NCBI GenBank assembly: GCA_945863085.1
Contig: CAMBCD010000040.1
Span: 1-12,990, forward strand
Reading direction: 5' to 3'
Source: Bordetella parapertussis
Lineage (GTDB): Bacteria; Pseudomonadota; Gammaproteobacteria; Burkholderiales; SG8-41
DNA length: 12,990 bases
This document shows positions 6,518 through 12,990 of the stretch, piece by piece. Within the stretch, counting starts at the first letter, position 1, and each line of letters starts with the position of its first letter. A program made the translations under genes and the position numbers. The notes beneath the pieces are model-generated. The model was not told where the DNA came from, searched no databases, and saw nothing but the letters and a program-made list of their open reading frames with translations.

Positions 6518-9024
6518 TTGCGCGTCAGGGCTTCGAAGGTCACCGGCTGCGTGGTCTGGTGCAGCTCTGATTTGCCGAAGTCCTTCGGAAAATCATCGAC
6601 CATGATCACCCGTCGCCTTAGTTCGGCAGCGCTTTTGAGTAAATCAGCTTCGGCCTGGGTGATCACGCCCGCCTTCAATCCTTCGGCAGCCATCTGCCCG
6701 GCATGGCCACGGGCGATACGCCCCGCCTGCTGCGCCTGGCGCAGCTTGGCTTCCACCGGTTCGGCGGCAATGACCGCCACCAGCGCCGATTCCAGCGTGC
6801 GCACCGGATCATTCTCGTTGTCGGAAATGAACACACCACGCGTCAACCGGTCACGCGTCGGCCCCGGCGTCATCATCAGGCCGACCACTTCGTGCCCGAG
6901 CGGATCGCGCGGCGGCGCAAATTCGCGGCCATAAGGCATCAGCAGCGGGAAGATGAGTCCCCGCAGCAACCACGACACGATGGGCCAGGGCAGGTTTTCG
7001 AATATCGAATAAAACGCTTCTTCGATGCGGTACAGGCAGTCGAGCAGGCCCCAGCGCACGAGAGGCAGGTCGGCCTGCGGCCGGCCATCGTCTTCGTAAC
7101 GTTTCAGCACGGCGGACGCGAGATACAACTGGCTCAGCACGTCGCCCAATCGGGCTGAAAGGCGTTCCCTTCGTTTCAGCGATCCGCCGCAGAGAAACAT
7201 AGCCATATCGGCCGTCAGCGCGAATCCGCTCGAAAGCCGCGTCAGCTGCTGGTAATAGTGCTTCAGCTCCGGCGCACCGCCCGGCACTGCCGTCAGCCTC
7301 GAACCGGTCATGCCCATCCACAGCACCCGCGCCACGTTGGAAAGCGTGAAGGCGATGTGGCCGAAAAACGCGCGGTCAAAATCGCGCAGCGCCTTTTGGG
7401 GATCCTTCTCACGCGTCGCTTCGATCTCTTTCAGCACAAAGGGATGGCCGCGGATCGCGCCCTGGCCGAAAATGATCATGGTCCGCGTCAGGATGTTCGC
7501 ACCCTCGACGGTAATCGCAATCGGCGTCTGCATATAGGCGCTGGCGAGGTAGTTGTTCGGCCCCATGCAGATGCCCTTGCCGCCGTGCACATCCATCGCA
7601 TCGTTGATGACCTGGCGGCCGCGTTCGGTGAGGTGGTATTTGACGATGGCCGAAATCACCGAAGGTTTTTCGCCGAGGTCCACCGCACCGGCGGTCATCA
7701 CCCGTGCCGCATCCATCACGTAAACATTGCCGGCGATGCGCGCCATCGCCTCCTCGACGCCTTCGAACTTGCCGATCGACAGCTTGAACTGCTGGCGCAC
7801 ACGACCGTAAGCACCTGTCGTCAATGTCGACAGCTTCGAAATACCCACCCCATTTGCCGGCAGTGAAATCGAACGCCCCGCAGCGAGGCAGTTCATCAGC
7901 ATCTTCCAGCCCTCGCCTACCTGCGCCACACCGCCGATCACGTACTCCATCGGGATGAACACATCCTTGCCACAGTTCGGGCCGTTCATGAAGGTCGCGG
8001 TCATCGCGCGATGGCGGCGACCGATATGCACACCCGGCATGTCGGTGGGGACCAGCGCCAGCGTGATGCCGACATCGTCCTGCTCATTTCCCCTCTCAGC
8101 GAGCAGGTGGTCCGGATCGTAGAGCTGGAATGCCAGGCCGAGCAGCGTCGCGATCGGGCCCAGCGTGATGTAGCGTTTTTCCCAGGTCAGGCGGATGCCC
8201 AGCACATCGGCTTTGCCCTGCCATTCGCTTTTGCAGACGATGCCGAAATCCGGAATGCCGCCGGCGTCCGATCCGGCTTCCGGGCTGGTCAGCGCAAAAC
8301 ACGGCATCTCGATGCCCCTGGCCAGCCGCGGCAGGTAATAATCTTTTTGCTCTTTGGTGCCGTAATGCAGCAGCAGTTCTGCGGGGCCCAGCGAATTGGG
8401 CACCATCACCGACACCGCGGCCGTGCCGCTGCGCGTGGTCAACTGCATCACCACCTGCGAATGCGCCAGCGCGGAAAATCCCTTGCCGCCGTATTCCCTG
8501 GGAATGATCATGCCGAGGAAACCGTTGTCCTTGATGAACTGCCAGACGTGGGGCGGCATGTCGTTGGCTTCGTAGGTGATTTCCCAGTCGCTCAACATTT
8601 CGCAGAGCTCATGCAACGGGCCGGCAATGAAAGCCTGCTCCTCGGCGCTCAGCCGCGGTTTGGGATAGGCGAGCAGCTTCTGCCAGTCCGGACGGCCGCT
8701 GAACAGTTCGCCGTCCCACCATACCGTGCCGGCTTCCAGCGCTTCCTGTTCGGTCTGCGACACCACAGGCAGGATGCGGCGGAACAGTTTCAGCAGCGGT
8801 GCGCCGGCCACCACACGACGCAGCGGCGACGGGATCACCAGCAGAGAGATCACGACCAGCAGCACCCAGGCAGCGGTCAGCAAACCTTGCGGCCACCATT
8901 CGCAATATGTCAGTCCGCCGAGTGCTGCGGCATAAACCACCGCCCATACCAGCGCCGGCATACGGTGATAGGCAAGGAACCAGGCTGTCGCGAGTGCGGC
9001 GAGCAGCGTGAACAGGATAACCAT
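6514..9024 (-). CDS. fadE: FadE-type acyl-CoA dehydrogenase with N-terminal membrane anchor
   Basis: This 836-residue FAD enzyme catalyses the first step of beta-oxidation, acyl-CoA to trans-2-enoyl-CoA. The size matches the proteobacterial FadE branch (E. coli FadE is about 814 residues) rather than the 380-residue soluble enzymes. Three hydrophobic segments (about 2-18, 24-41 and 47-64) indicate anchoring to the inner membrane, where electrons can reach the quinone pool. The dehydrogenase core carries ALTSPEAGSDAG (244-255), DVHGGKGI (478-485) and VEGANILTRT (506-515), with Glu507 the probable catalytic base. FGQGAIRGHPF follows, and a C-terminal extension of some 250 residues corresponds to the FadE-specific domain (DUF1974). 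The ATG at 9024 has GGAGGT 6 bases upstream. It is the first gene of the lipid operon and its stop overlaps the crotonase start by 4 bp. Confidence 0.93.
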   Translation of the reverse strand: MVILFTLLAALATAWFLAYHRMPALVWAVVYAAALGGLTYCEWWPQGLLTAAWVLLVVISLLVIPSPLRRVVAGAPLLKLFRRILPVVSQTEQEALEAGTVWWDGELFSGRPDWQKLLAYPKPRLSAEEQAFIAGPLHELCEMLSDWEITYEANDMPPHVWQFIKDNGFLGMIIPREYGGKGFSALAHSQVVMQLTTRSGTAAVSVMVPNSLGPAELLLHYGTKEQKDYYLPRLARGIEMPCFALTSPEAGSDAGGIPDFGIVCKSEWQGKADVLGIRLTWEKRYITLGPIATLLGLAFQLYDPDHLLAERGNEQDDVGITLALVPTDMPGVHIGRRHRAMTATFMNGPNCGKDVFIPMEYVIGGVAQVGEGWKMLMNCLAAGRSISLPANGVGISKLSTLTTGAYGRVRQQFKLSIGKFEGVEEAMARIAGNVYVMDAARVMTAGAVDLGEKPSVISAIVKYHLTERGRQVINDAMDVHGGKGICMGPNNYLASAYMQTPIAITVEGANILTRTMIIFGQGAIRGHPFVLKEIEATREKDPQKALRDFDRAFFGHIAFTLSNVARVLWMGMTGSRLTAVPGGAPELKHYYQQLTRLSSGFALTADMAMFLCGGSLKRRERLSARLGDVLSQLYLASAVLKRYEDDGRPQADLPLVRWGLLDCLYRIEEAFYSIFENLPWPIVSWLLRGLIFPLLMPYGREFAPPRDPLGHEVVGLMMTPGPTRDRLTRGVFISDNENDPVRTLESALVAVIAAEPVEAKLRQAQQAGRIARGHAGQMAAEGLKAGVITQAEADLLKSAAELRRRVIMVDDFPKDFGKSELHQTTQPVTFEALTRK

Positions 9025-9117
9025 CGTGACACCTCCACCGGGATGACTGCGTCGCCGAACACCAGATCAACGACGCGCAGAATGGCTCAAAAAAACCGGC
9101 ACCATGTCTTTGAATCG

Positions 9118-9146
9118 AGCATACACGCCGGGTTGACGCGCGACAA
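9118..9146 (-). promoter_or_regulatory. candidate sigma70 promoter of the fadE operon
   Basis: On the minus strand TTGTCG (9141-9146) and TATGCT (9118-9123) are separated by 17 bases, each matching the sigma70 consensus at four of six positions. The predicted start near 9111 gives a leader of about 87 bases before the FadE ATG. This is the only gap over 150 bases upstream of the five-gene operon, and it is therefore the expected place for the promoter. Confidence 0.45.
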
Positions 9147-9157
9147 CCCAGTCAACC
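9130..9157. promoter_or_regulatory. nested inverted repeats over the fadE promoter, possible operator
   Basis: GGGTTG (9130-9135) and CAACCC (9144-9149) form an inverted repeat with an 8-base spacer. GGTTGAC (9131-9137) and GTCAACC (9151-9157) form a second one with a 13-base spacer. The minus strand thus reads three related half-sites: GGTTGAC, GGTTGTC and the inverted GTCAACC. They cover the -35 box and part of the spacer of the candidate promoter, which would suit repression. I cannot assign the site to a known regulator family, and no regulator gene lies in the window. Confidence 0.4.
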
Positions 9158-9211
9158 ATTTGATTTTATTGACTATTTAACGCTGCAGCGGAAGGCGCCA
9201 AAACAAGCCGT

Positions 9212-9679
9212 TCAGCGCTTGACCCTGGCGGTGACGACCAGCAATTCGGCCAGATGTTTTTGGGCCCGCGCAATTTCTTCCGGGCTGGCCGGTCCGACCG
9301 GCTTGCCCTCGAGGCGTTTCATCGACATCGCGGGTTTACCGGTCTTGTCGAAAGACGCCATTATTGCGACCGTTGCGCCCGACTTTCCCGGCGCGGGATA
9401 ACGATCCTGTTTGTAGTGCAACAGGCTGCCGGCATTGAAGAAAAATTCGTTTTTCTCGATCATGCCCGCGCTTTCAGTCATTTCTTCGCGGATCATTTTC
9501 AGTTCGCTGCCCATCCAGTGCGCGCCGAATGTCGAGGACCGGCCGCCATCCTTCCACTCATGCCCGGTGCGTTCCATCGCAGGCGCGGGTTTTGCGGACG
9601 ACTGTGCCAGCACATGACCGGCAATAAATACAAAAACGCAGGCGGCCAGAATGGCGATCGGCGATTGCGGACGAATCAT
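9212..9679 (-). CDS. small exported protein of unknown function
   Basis: I do not recognise this 155-residue protein. It begins with a basic residue (Arg3) and a hydrophobic stretch (about 8-21), followed by a probable signal peptidase site VLA-Q after residue 25. An Ala/Pro-rich linker comes next, then a domain of about 115 residues with alternating polar and hydrophobic segments. Points that stand out are FGAHWMGSELKMIREEM (51-67), EKNEFFFNAGSLLHYKQDRYP (75-95), VAIMASFDKTGKP (104-116) and a Lys/Arg-rich end. It has no Cys in the mature part and no lipobox, so a soluble periplasmic protein is inferred. The ATG at 9679 has only a weak GGGA upstream. It lies 122 bases after the hydrolase gene and about 190 before fadE, so operon membership is unclear. 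Confidence 0.72.
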   Translation of the reverse strand: MIRPQSPIAILAACVFVFIAGHVLAQSSAKPAPAMERTGHEWKDGGRSSTFGAHWMGSELKMIREEMTESAGMIEKNEFFFNAGSLLHYKQDRYPAPGKSGATVAIMASFDKTGKPAMSMKRLEGKPVGPASPEEIARAQKHLAELLVVTARVKR

Positions 9680-9801
9680 CTTGGAATTTTTCCCATGCGG
9701 CAGGCGGTCATGCTGGAGGTTGCAAACACTGCGACACTAGTTAACAGACGGAGCCGCAGTCAGACAAGGCATTTTTCACGCCCCGTGCCGAATCCGCCGC
9801 A

Positions 9802-10956
9802 CTACCACATCAGTCTGTCACGCAGCCAATGTGCAATCAGTTCGGCAATCACCCTCTCCTTCATGCCGGGTGTGCGCCCCATGTGGCCGCCATCAGGATA
9901 GATACGCGCCGTTTTTGGCACGCCGTGCTCCAGCAGGATATGAACGTCAGCAATCGGCGCCTGGTCATCCAGTTTGCCGTTTACTGCCAGCAGCGGCGCG
10001 CAGGGACCATCGAGCAATCCCTGATCCAGCAGTGAAAGCCGTGGCGCCATGTCGAGGACCTCCTCGAGGGTGCGCGCACCCAGCACCCAGCTGCGCGCAT
10101 CCAGCAGGCTCGATGGCCCGAGCAGATAAGTCGACGCGGTTCGCGTCAACGCCGGTTCCAGCCAGTCACGCTGAAAGCCGTGGTGCACATTACCGCCCTG
10201 GGTGACCGCAGCCTTGATCCGCGCAGCTTCGACATGCGCCAGCTTGGCCGCCCAGTAACCGCCGAAGCTGCCGCCCCAGACGCCGATCCGGGCGCCGTCA
10301 ATCTCATTACGCTGTTGCAGGTGATCGATGGCAGCGGAAAAAGTCCGTTCCGCATCCGGCTCCATGAATCGCGCCGGATTGTCGCCTGCGCCCGGCATGT
10401 CCATGGTGAATGTCGCCAGGCCCTGCGCATGGAGAATTTCACTGTTGCGCTGACGGTCTTCCTTCCAGCCGTCAACACCGCCCCAGTGGATGACTGCCGG
10501 CGGTCTCTGAACGCCGCCCGGAACCTGCAGGTAACCGGTCAGCATCTTGCCTTCAAACGGGATTTCGACCACCTGCAGCGGCGGATCAAAATAATGCGCC
10601 GCCTTGCGAAAACAACGCAGGGAGTGCCGGTGAGCCGCCGACTTGCCTGGCGTGCTGGCCACCGGATAACGTCCAGTGCGGCAATTGGCATAAGCGAGAA
10701 CATAAGCCGCCTCGATGGCCTTGCCGTCAGCGCCCCTGCGCAGCAATACATCGCCTTCCGCCTCGTGGCGCAGACCGATCGCACACCAGACCTCGGCCCA
10801 ATGGTCGCGGTCGAGGCTGGTCAGTGCGGCAACGGCTGCCTGCGCATCACCGGCACTGATGTGTTCAAGGGGACTGTTACGGCCGGCACGCCGGACAATT
10901 TCTGCCTTGACCTGCTCCAGCGAGCGCTCGGCCGGCACATCCTTGCGATCCGCCAT
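9802..10956 (-). CDS. FrsA/DUF1100-like alpha/beta hydrolase
   Basis: A 384-residue serine hydrolase. An N-terminal, mostly helical part (about 1-125) precedes an alpha/beta-hydrolase domain. The oxyanion strand IHWGGVDGWKED (156-167), the nucleophile elbow GGSFGG (Ser230), NGKLDD (Asp330 or Asp331) and DGGHMG (His358) form a complete catalytic set. The architecture matches the FrsA/DUF1100 group, which includes esterases and the C-C hydrolase for 2,6-dihydroxypseudooxynicotine. The reaction here is unknown. The frame extends upstream to 11097, but that would overlap most of the ferredoxin gene. The ATG at 10956 has GAGGGG 7 bases upstream and lies 17 bases after the ferredoxin stop, so it is chosen. 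No signal peptide is seen. As the third gene of the flavoprotein/ferredoxin unit it probably acts on the product or precursor of the redox step. Confidence 0.88.
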   Translation of the reverse strand: MADRKDVPAERSLEQVKAEIVRRAGRNSPLEHISAGDAQAAVAALTSLDRDHWAEVWCAIGLRHEAEGDVLLRRGADGKAIEAAYVLAYANCRTGRYPVASTPGKSAAHRHSLRCFRKAAHYFDPPLQVVEIPFEGKMLTGYLQVPGGVQRPPAVIHWGGVDGWKEDRQRNSEILHAQGLATFTMDMPGAGDNPARFMEPDAERTFSAAIDHLQQRNEIDGARIGVWGGSFGGYWAAKLAHVEAARIKAAVTQGGNVHHGFQRDWLEPALTRTASTYLLGPSSLLDARSWVLGARTLEEVLDMAPRLSLLDQGLLDGPCAPLLAVNGKLDDQAPIADVHILLEHGVPKTARIYPDGGHMGRTPGMKERVIAELIAHWLRDRLMW

Positions 10957-10973
10957 TGCCACGCCCCTCAATT

Positions 10974-11252
10974 TTATTCGGCAATCTTTCCCAGCAGGTC
11001 TGCCACATCGGTTTTGTTGTTCACCATCTGCTCCGGGAACACCACGGTAATGGCATTGGTCGGACATATCGACTGACACAGGCCGCAGTACCAGCACTCG
11101 TCGGGATACTTGATCACCGGCAGCGTCTCGCGGTTGTCCTCTTCCTTGTAAATCAGGTCACCGGGACAGATCCAGTCGCAAAGGTTGCACTTGACGCAGG
11201 TTTCGGGATTGATGCGAATGGGGTTGAACACTTCTTTTTGCGGATTGCTCAT
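10974..11252 (-). CDS. 2x[4Fe-4S] ferredoxin, AprB-like
   Basis: This 92-residue protein carries two perfect CxxCxxCxxxCP motifs (Cys19, 22, 25, 29 and Cys53, 56, 59, 63), so it should bind two [4Fe-4S] clusters and transfer electrons in the cytoplasm. INPETCVKCNLCDWICPGDL and PDECWYCGLCQSICPTNAI recall the beta subunit of adenylylsulfate reductase, which has the same ICPxDL and PDxCWxC patterns. The first motif here lacks the insertion seen in AprB and the long C-terminal tail is missing. An ATG ten codons upstream (11282) lies inside the flavoprotein gene without a Shine-Dalgarno. The ATG at 11252 has GAGGA 8-9 bases upstream, overlapping the flavoprotein TGA, and is preferred. It is very likely the electron partner of the adjacent flavoprotein. 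Confidence 0.93.
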   Translation of the reverse strand: MSNPQKEVFNPIRINPETCVKCNLCDWICPGDLIYKEEDNRETLPVIKYPDECWYCGLCQSICPTNAITVVFPEQMVNNKTDVADLLGKIAE

Positions 11253-11262
11253 CGCCTGTTCC

Positions 11263-12990
11263 TCACGCCGCCACGGCAGCATTGCCGCGGCTGAATGCCG
11301 CGGACAGCGGCTGGTCCGTGGACAGCGTGCGGGTTACCGGCCCGTTCGCGCCGCGCTCGACGATCACGAACTTGCGCCAGTTCAGGTCATCCGTCTTCGG
11401 GTAATCCATGCGGAAGTGCGAGGAGCCGGTACGCGTCTCCTGGCGTGCCAGCGAAGCTGTAGCCATGATCTCCGCGTTCATGCGGATGTTTTTGGCTTCG
11501 TGCACGCGCATCAGCCCGTGCAGGTCGTCAGCCTTCAGCGTCGGCTCGCGTTTGGCCAGCGCAGACAAAGTATCCAGCGCCAGCCTGAGCCCCCGCTCGT
11601 TGCGGCGCACCCCCACGTAATCGCTGACAGTCTGCCGGGTGGTTTCTTCGTATTCCTTCCACGGCAAACCGTCTGCCTGCTGCAAATGCGCCACGGCGCG
11701 TGCGCGCACCTCATCAAGCGTCCTGCGATCCACCTCGGGCAAGGCCCCGGCGCTCGCGCGGATGCGCTGCACGACACCCTCGCCGGCGATGTGACCCAGC
11801 ACTGCAGCACCCGAAATGCCGCCGCTGACCGTCGCACAATCCCCGGCGGCAAACAGCCCTTCGACCGCGGTTTCGCCATTGGTATCGACGGCGAGGCCGC
11901 TGCCGCGGAAATACACGCCGCTGCGCCGGATACTCAGTTCGGACACCGACACCTCGACCAGTTCCTCGCGGAAATTGACGCCCTTCTGCTGGTAGTAGGC
12001 CGGCAGCGTGTAACGGTCGACCTGCAGCGTGTGCTCCATGCGGTCGAGCATGTCCTGTGGCAAATGGCGGCAGTCGAGATAAATCGGGCCGTTGCCGAGC
12101 AGGTATTCATTGATCACGCCGTCGGCAATCACCGCGCGGCGGGCGTTCTCGCCCTTCTTGTCATACTTGAACATGAAACGCTCGCCGGCCTTGTTGACGA
12201 AATAAGCACCGAGGCTGACCAGCGCATTGAGGCCCTGGCAGGAGAAGCCCTTGGGCGTCAGCGTCGCTTCAACTGATTCCATGTTGGCCAGCGCCGCGCC
12301 GGCGTGGTAACCCATCGCCTGCGCATCCCCGGTGTTGTACGGGATATGCCAGGAATCAAAAGCGAGGCCCGAGGCGTTTTGCGAAATGCGGTTGACGTCG
12401 CCCGCCGCCAGCACCACCGCCTTGGCGCGGATCACCGTCCACTCGCCCGTGCGGAAATTGAAGGCGATGGCGCCATAGGCACGATTGTCCCGGACCAGCA
12501 ACTGCACGACCATGGTACGCATCAGCACCGTGGCCTTGCCCTTGCGCACGCGTTCACCGAGGTGTTTCTTGAAGTCCGTGCCGTCGAAATTGATGTGGTA
12601 CGTGCCCGGCAAACCGAAGGAACGCAGGCGGTAATAATCCCCCGTCTGGCGGTCCCTGAAGTCGACGCCCATGGCTTCAATCTTGCGGAAAATGCGCGGC
12701 ATTTCGCGGATCACCCGTCCCGCCACCGCCATGTCGACGATGCCATCGGTCAGTTCGGGCACATGCTTCAGCAGGAACTCCGGCGTATCCCATTCCGGCC
12801 CGGAATCCATGATCGTCAGGTAATGGTCGACGCCGCAGCCGATGCTGCCGCAGTGGTCGAGGATCTTGCCCTTTTCGCAGATCACCACCTTCAACCCGGC
12901 TTCCAGCGCCGGGATTGCAGCCATGCTGCCCGCCACACCACCGCCGACCACCAGCACATCGGTATCCAGCCGCACAAAATCATCCGTCAT
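11263..12990 (-). CDS. AprA-like FAD-dependent oxidoreductase (fumarate reductase/SdhA superfamily)
   Basis: This 575-residue flavoprotein starts with an FAD-binding Rossmann motif VVGGGVAG (14-21). VVLAAGD (192-198), TGDAQAMGYHAGAAL (220-234), GLFAAGDCA (378-386) and the C-terminal helical domain with ETRTGSSHFRMDYP (518-531) and DDLNW (534-538) follow, all typical of the SdhA/FrdA/AprA superfamily. The FrdA/SdhA signature HPTG is absent: the matching stretch reads EATLTPKG (241-248). In place of AGRDVVAR it has ARRAVIAD (283-290), which keeps one Arg. A dicarboxylate substrate is therefore doubtful. No clear counterpart of the covalent-FAD histidine is seen, so FAD is probably non-covalent. 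The linked AprB-like ferredoxin suggests an AprAB-type heterodimer. The ATG at 12990 is exactly at the window edge, so its Shine-Dalgarno and any upstream start cannot be judged. Confidence 0.88.
   Translation of the reverse strand: MTDDFVRLDTDVLVVGGGVAGSMAAIPALEAGLKVVICEKGKILDHCGSIGCGVDHYLTIMDSGPEWDTPEFLLKHVPELTDGIVDMAVAGRVIREMPRIFRKIEAMGVDFRDRQTGDYYRLRSFGLPGTYHINFDGTDFKKHLGERVRKGKATVLMRTMVVQLLVRDNRAYGAIAFNFRTGEWTVIRAKAVVLAAGDVNRISQNASGLAFDSWHIPYNTGDAQAMGYHAGAALANMESVEATLTPKGFSCQGLNALVSLGAYFVNKAGERFMFKYDKKGENARRAVIADGVINEYLLGNGPIYLDCRHLPQDMLDRMEHTLQVDRYTLPAYYQQKGVNFREELVEVSVSELSIRRSGVYFRGSGLAVDTNGETAVEGLFAAGDCATVSGGISGAAVLGHIAGEGVVQRIRASAGALPEVDRRTLDEVRARAVAHLQQADGLPWKEYEETTRQTVSDYVGVRRNERGLRLALDTLSALAKREPTLKADDLHGLMRVHEAKNIRMNAEIMATASLARQETRTGSSHFRMDYPKTDDLNWRKFVIVERGANGPVTRTLSTDQPLSAAFSRGNAAVAA

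Noticed and set aside
4982..6934. Open frame of 650 codons on the plus strand
   Set aside because: It runs antisense across three well-supported genes (SDR, crotonase, FadE end) and its product has no recognisable motif.
9172..9214. Possible terminator between the exported protein and fadE (palindrome CGCTGCAGCG)
   Set aside because: The palindrome leaves no room for a normal hairpin loop and is not followed by a T run on the minus strand.
9739..9767. Possible promoter TTGTCT-17-TTAACT upstream of the small exported protein
   Set aside because: The -10 box matches the consensus at only three of six positions. The gene may be read from the upstream unit, so the evidence is too weak to list as a feature.
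10957..11097. N-terminal extension of the hydrolase by 47 codons
   Set aside because: It overlaps the second half of the ferredoxin gene, including the second cluster motif, and looks unlike the rest of the protein. The ATG at 10956 has a proper Shine-Dalgarno.
11263..12990. Flavoprotein and ferredoxin as genuine aprA/aprB or sdhA/frdA
   Set aside because: There are no sat, qmo or hdr genes and no membrane anchor or iron-sulfur SdhB subunit. The HPTG motif is missing, and the ferredoxin lacks the AprB insertion and tail.

Overview
The window reads as chromosomal DNA from a Gram-negative proteobacterium. Supporting signs are an outer-membrane FadL-type porin with a signal peptide and a C-terminal Phe, a FadE-type acyl-CoA dehydrogenase with an N-terminal membrane anchor, YciA and PaaG-like enzymes, and GC-rich coding sequence. 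A betaproteobacterium (Burkholderiales/Rhodocyclales-like) is my best inference, from the gene mix only; no rRNA or other phylogenetic marker is present. All eleven genes lie on the minus strand, so transcription runs from high to low coordinates. I see no mobile element, tRNA, rRNA or CRISPR array, and no gene-free gap longer than 300 bases.

Region A (12990 to 9802) is a tight three-gene unit: an AprA-like FAD oxidoreductase, an AprB-like 2x[4Fe-4S] ferredoxin and an FrsA/DUF1100-type alpha/beta hydrolase. Gaps are 10 and 17 bp and each of the two downstream genes has its own Shine-Dalgarno. The flavoprotein/ferredoxin pair resembles adenylylsulfate reductase in architecture, but no sulfur-metabolism gene is visible and the partner is a hydrolase. 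This is the least explained system in the window. It is followed by a small exported protein of unknown function (9679 to 9212).

Region B (9024 to 2578) is a lipid-catabolism operon: FadE-like acyl-CoA dehydrogenase, PaaG-like crotonase (4-bp overlap), HSDL2-like short-chain dehydrogenase, long-chain acyl-CoA synthetase and YciA-type acyl-CoA thioesterase. Gaps are at most 39 bp. A candidate sigma70 promoter with nested inverted repeats lies upstream (9118-9157), and a small GC hairpin followed by four Ts overlaps the last stop codon.

Region C (2457 to 1183) is a FadL/TodX-type outer-membrane transporter with a good intrinsic terminator. Region D (1025 to the left edge) is the N-terminal 341 residues of a 3-hydroxyacyl-CoA dehydrogenase with the HAD domain first (FadN-type order), cut by the window edge.

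Together, regions B to D can import a long-chain fatty acid or other hydrophobic acid (FadL), activate it to a CoA ester (synthetase), dehydrogenate it (FadE), shift double bonds (PaaG-like isomerase), oxidise the hydroxyacyl-CoA (HAD enzyme) and release CoA when needed (thioesterase). The SDR may act on a hydroxyl or aldehyde intermediate. No transcriptional regulator is encoded in the window.
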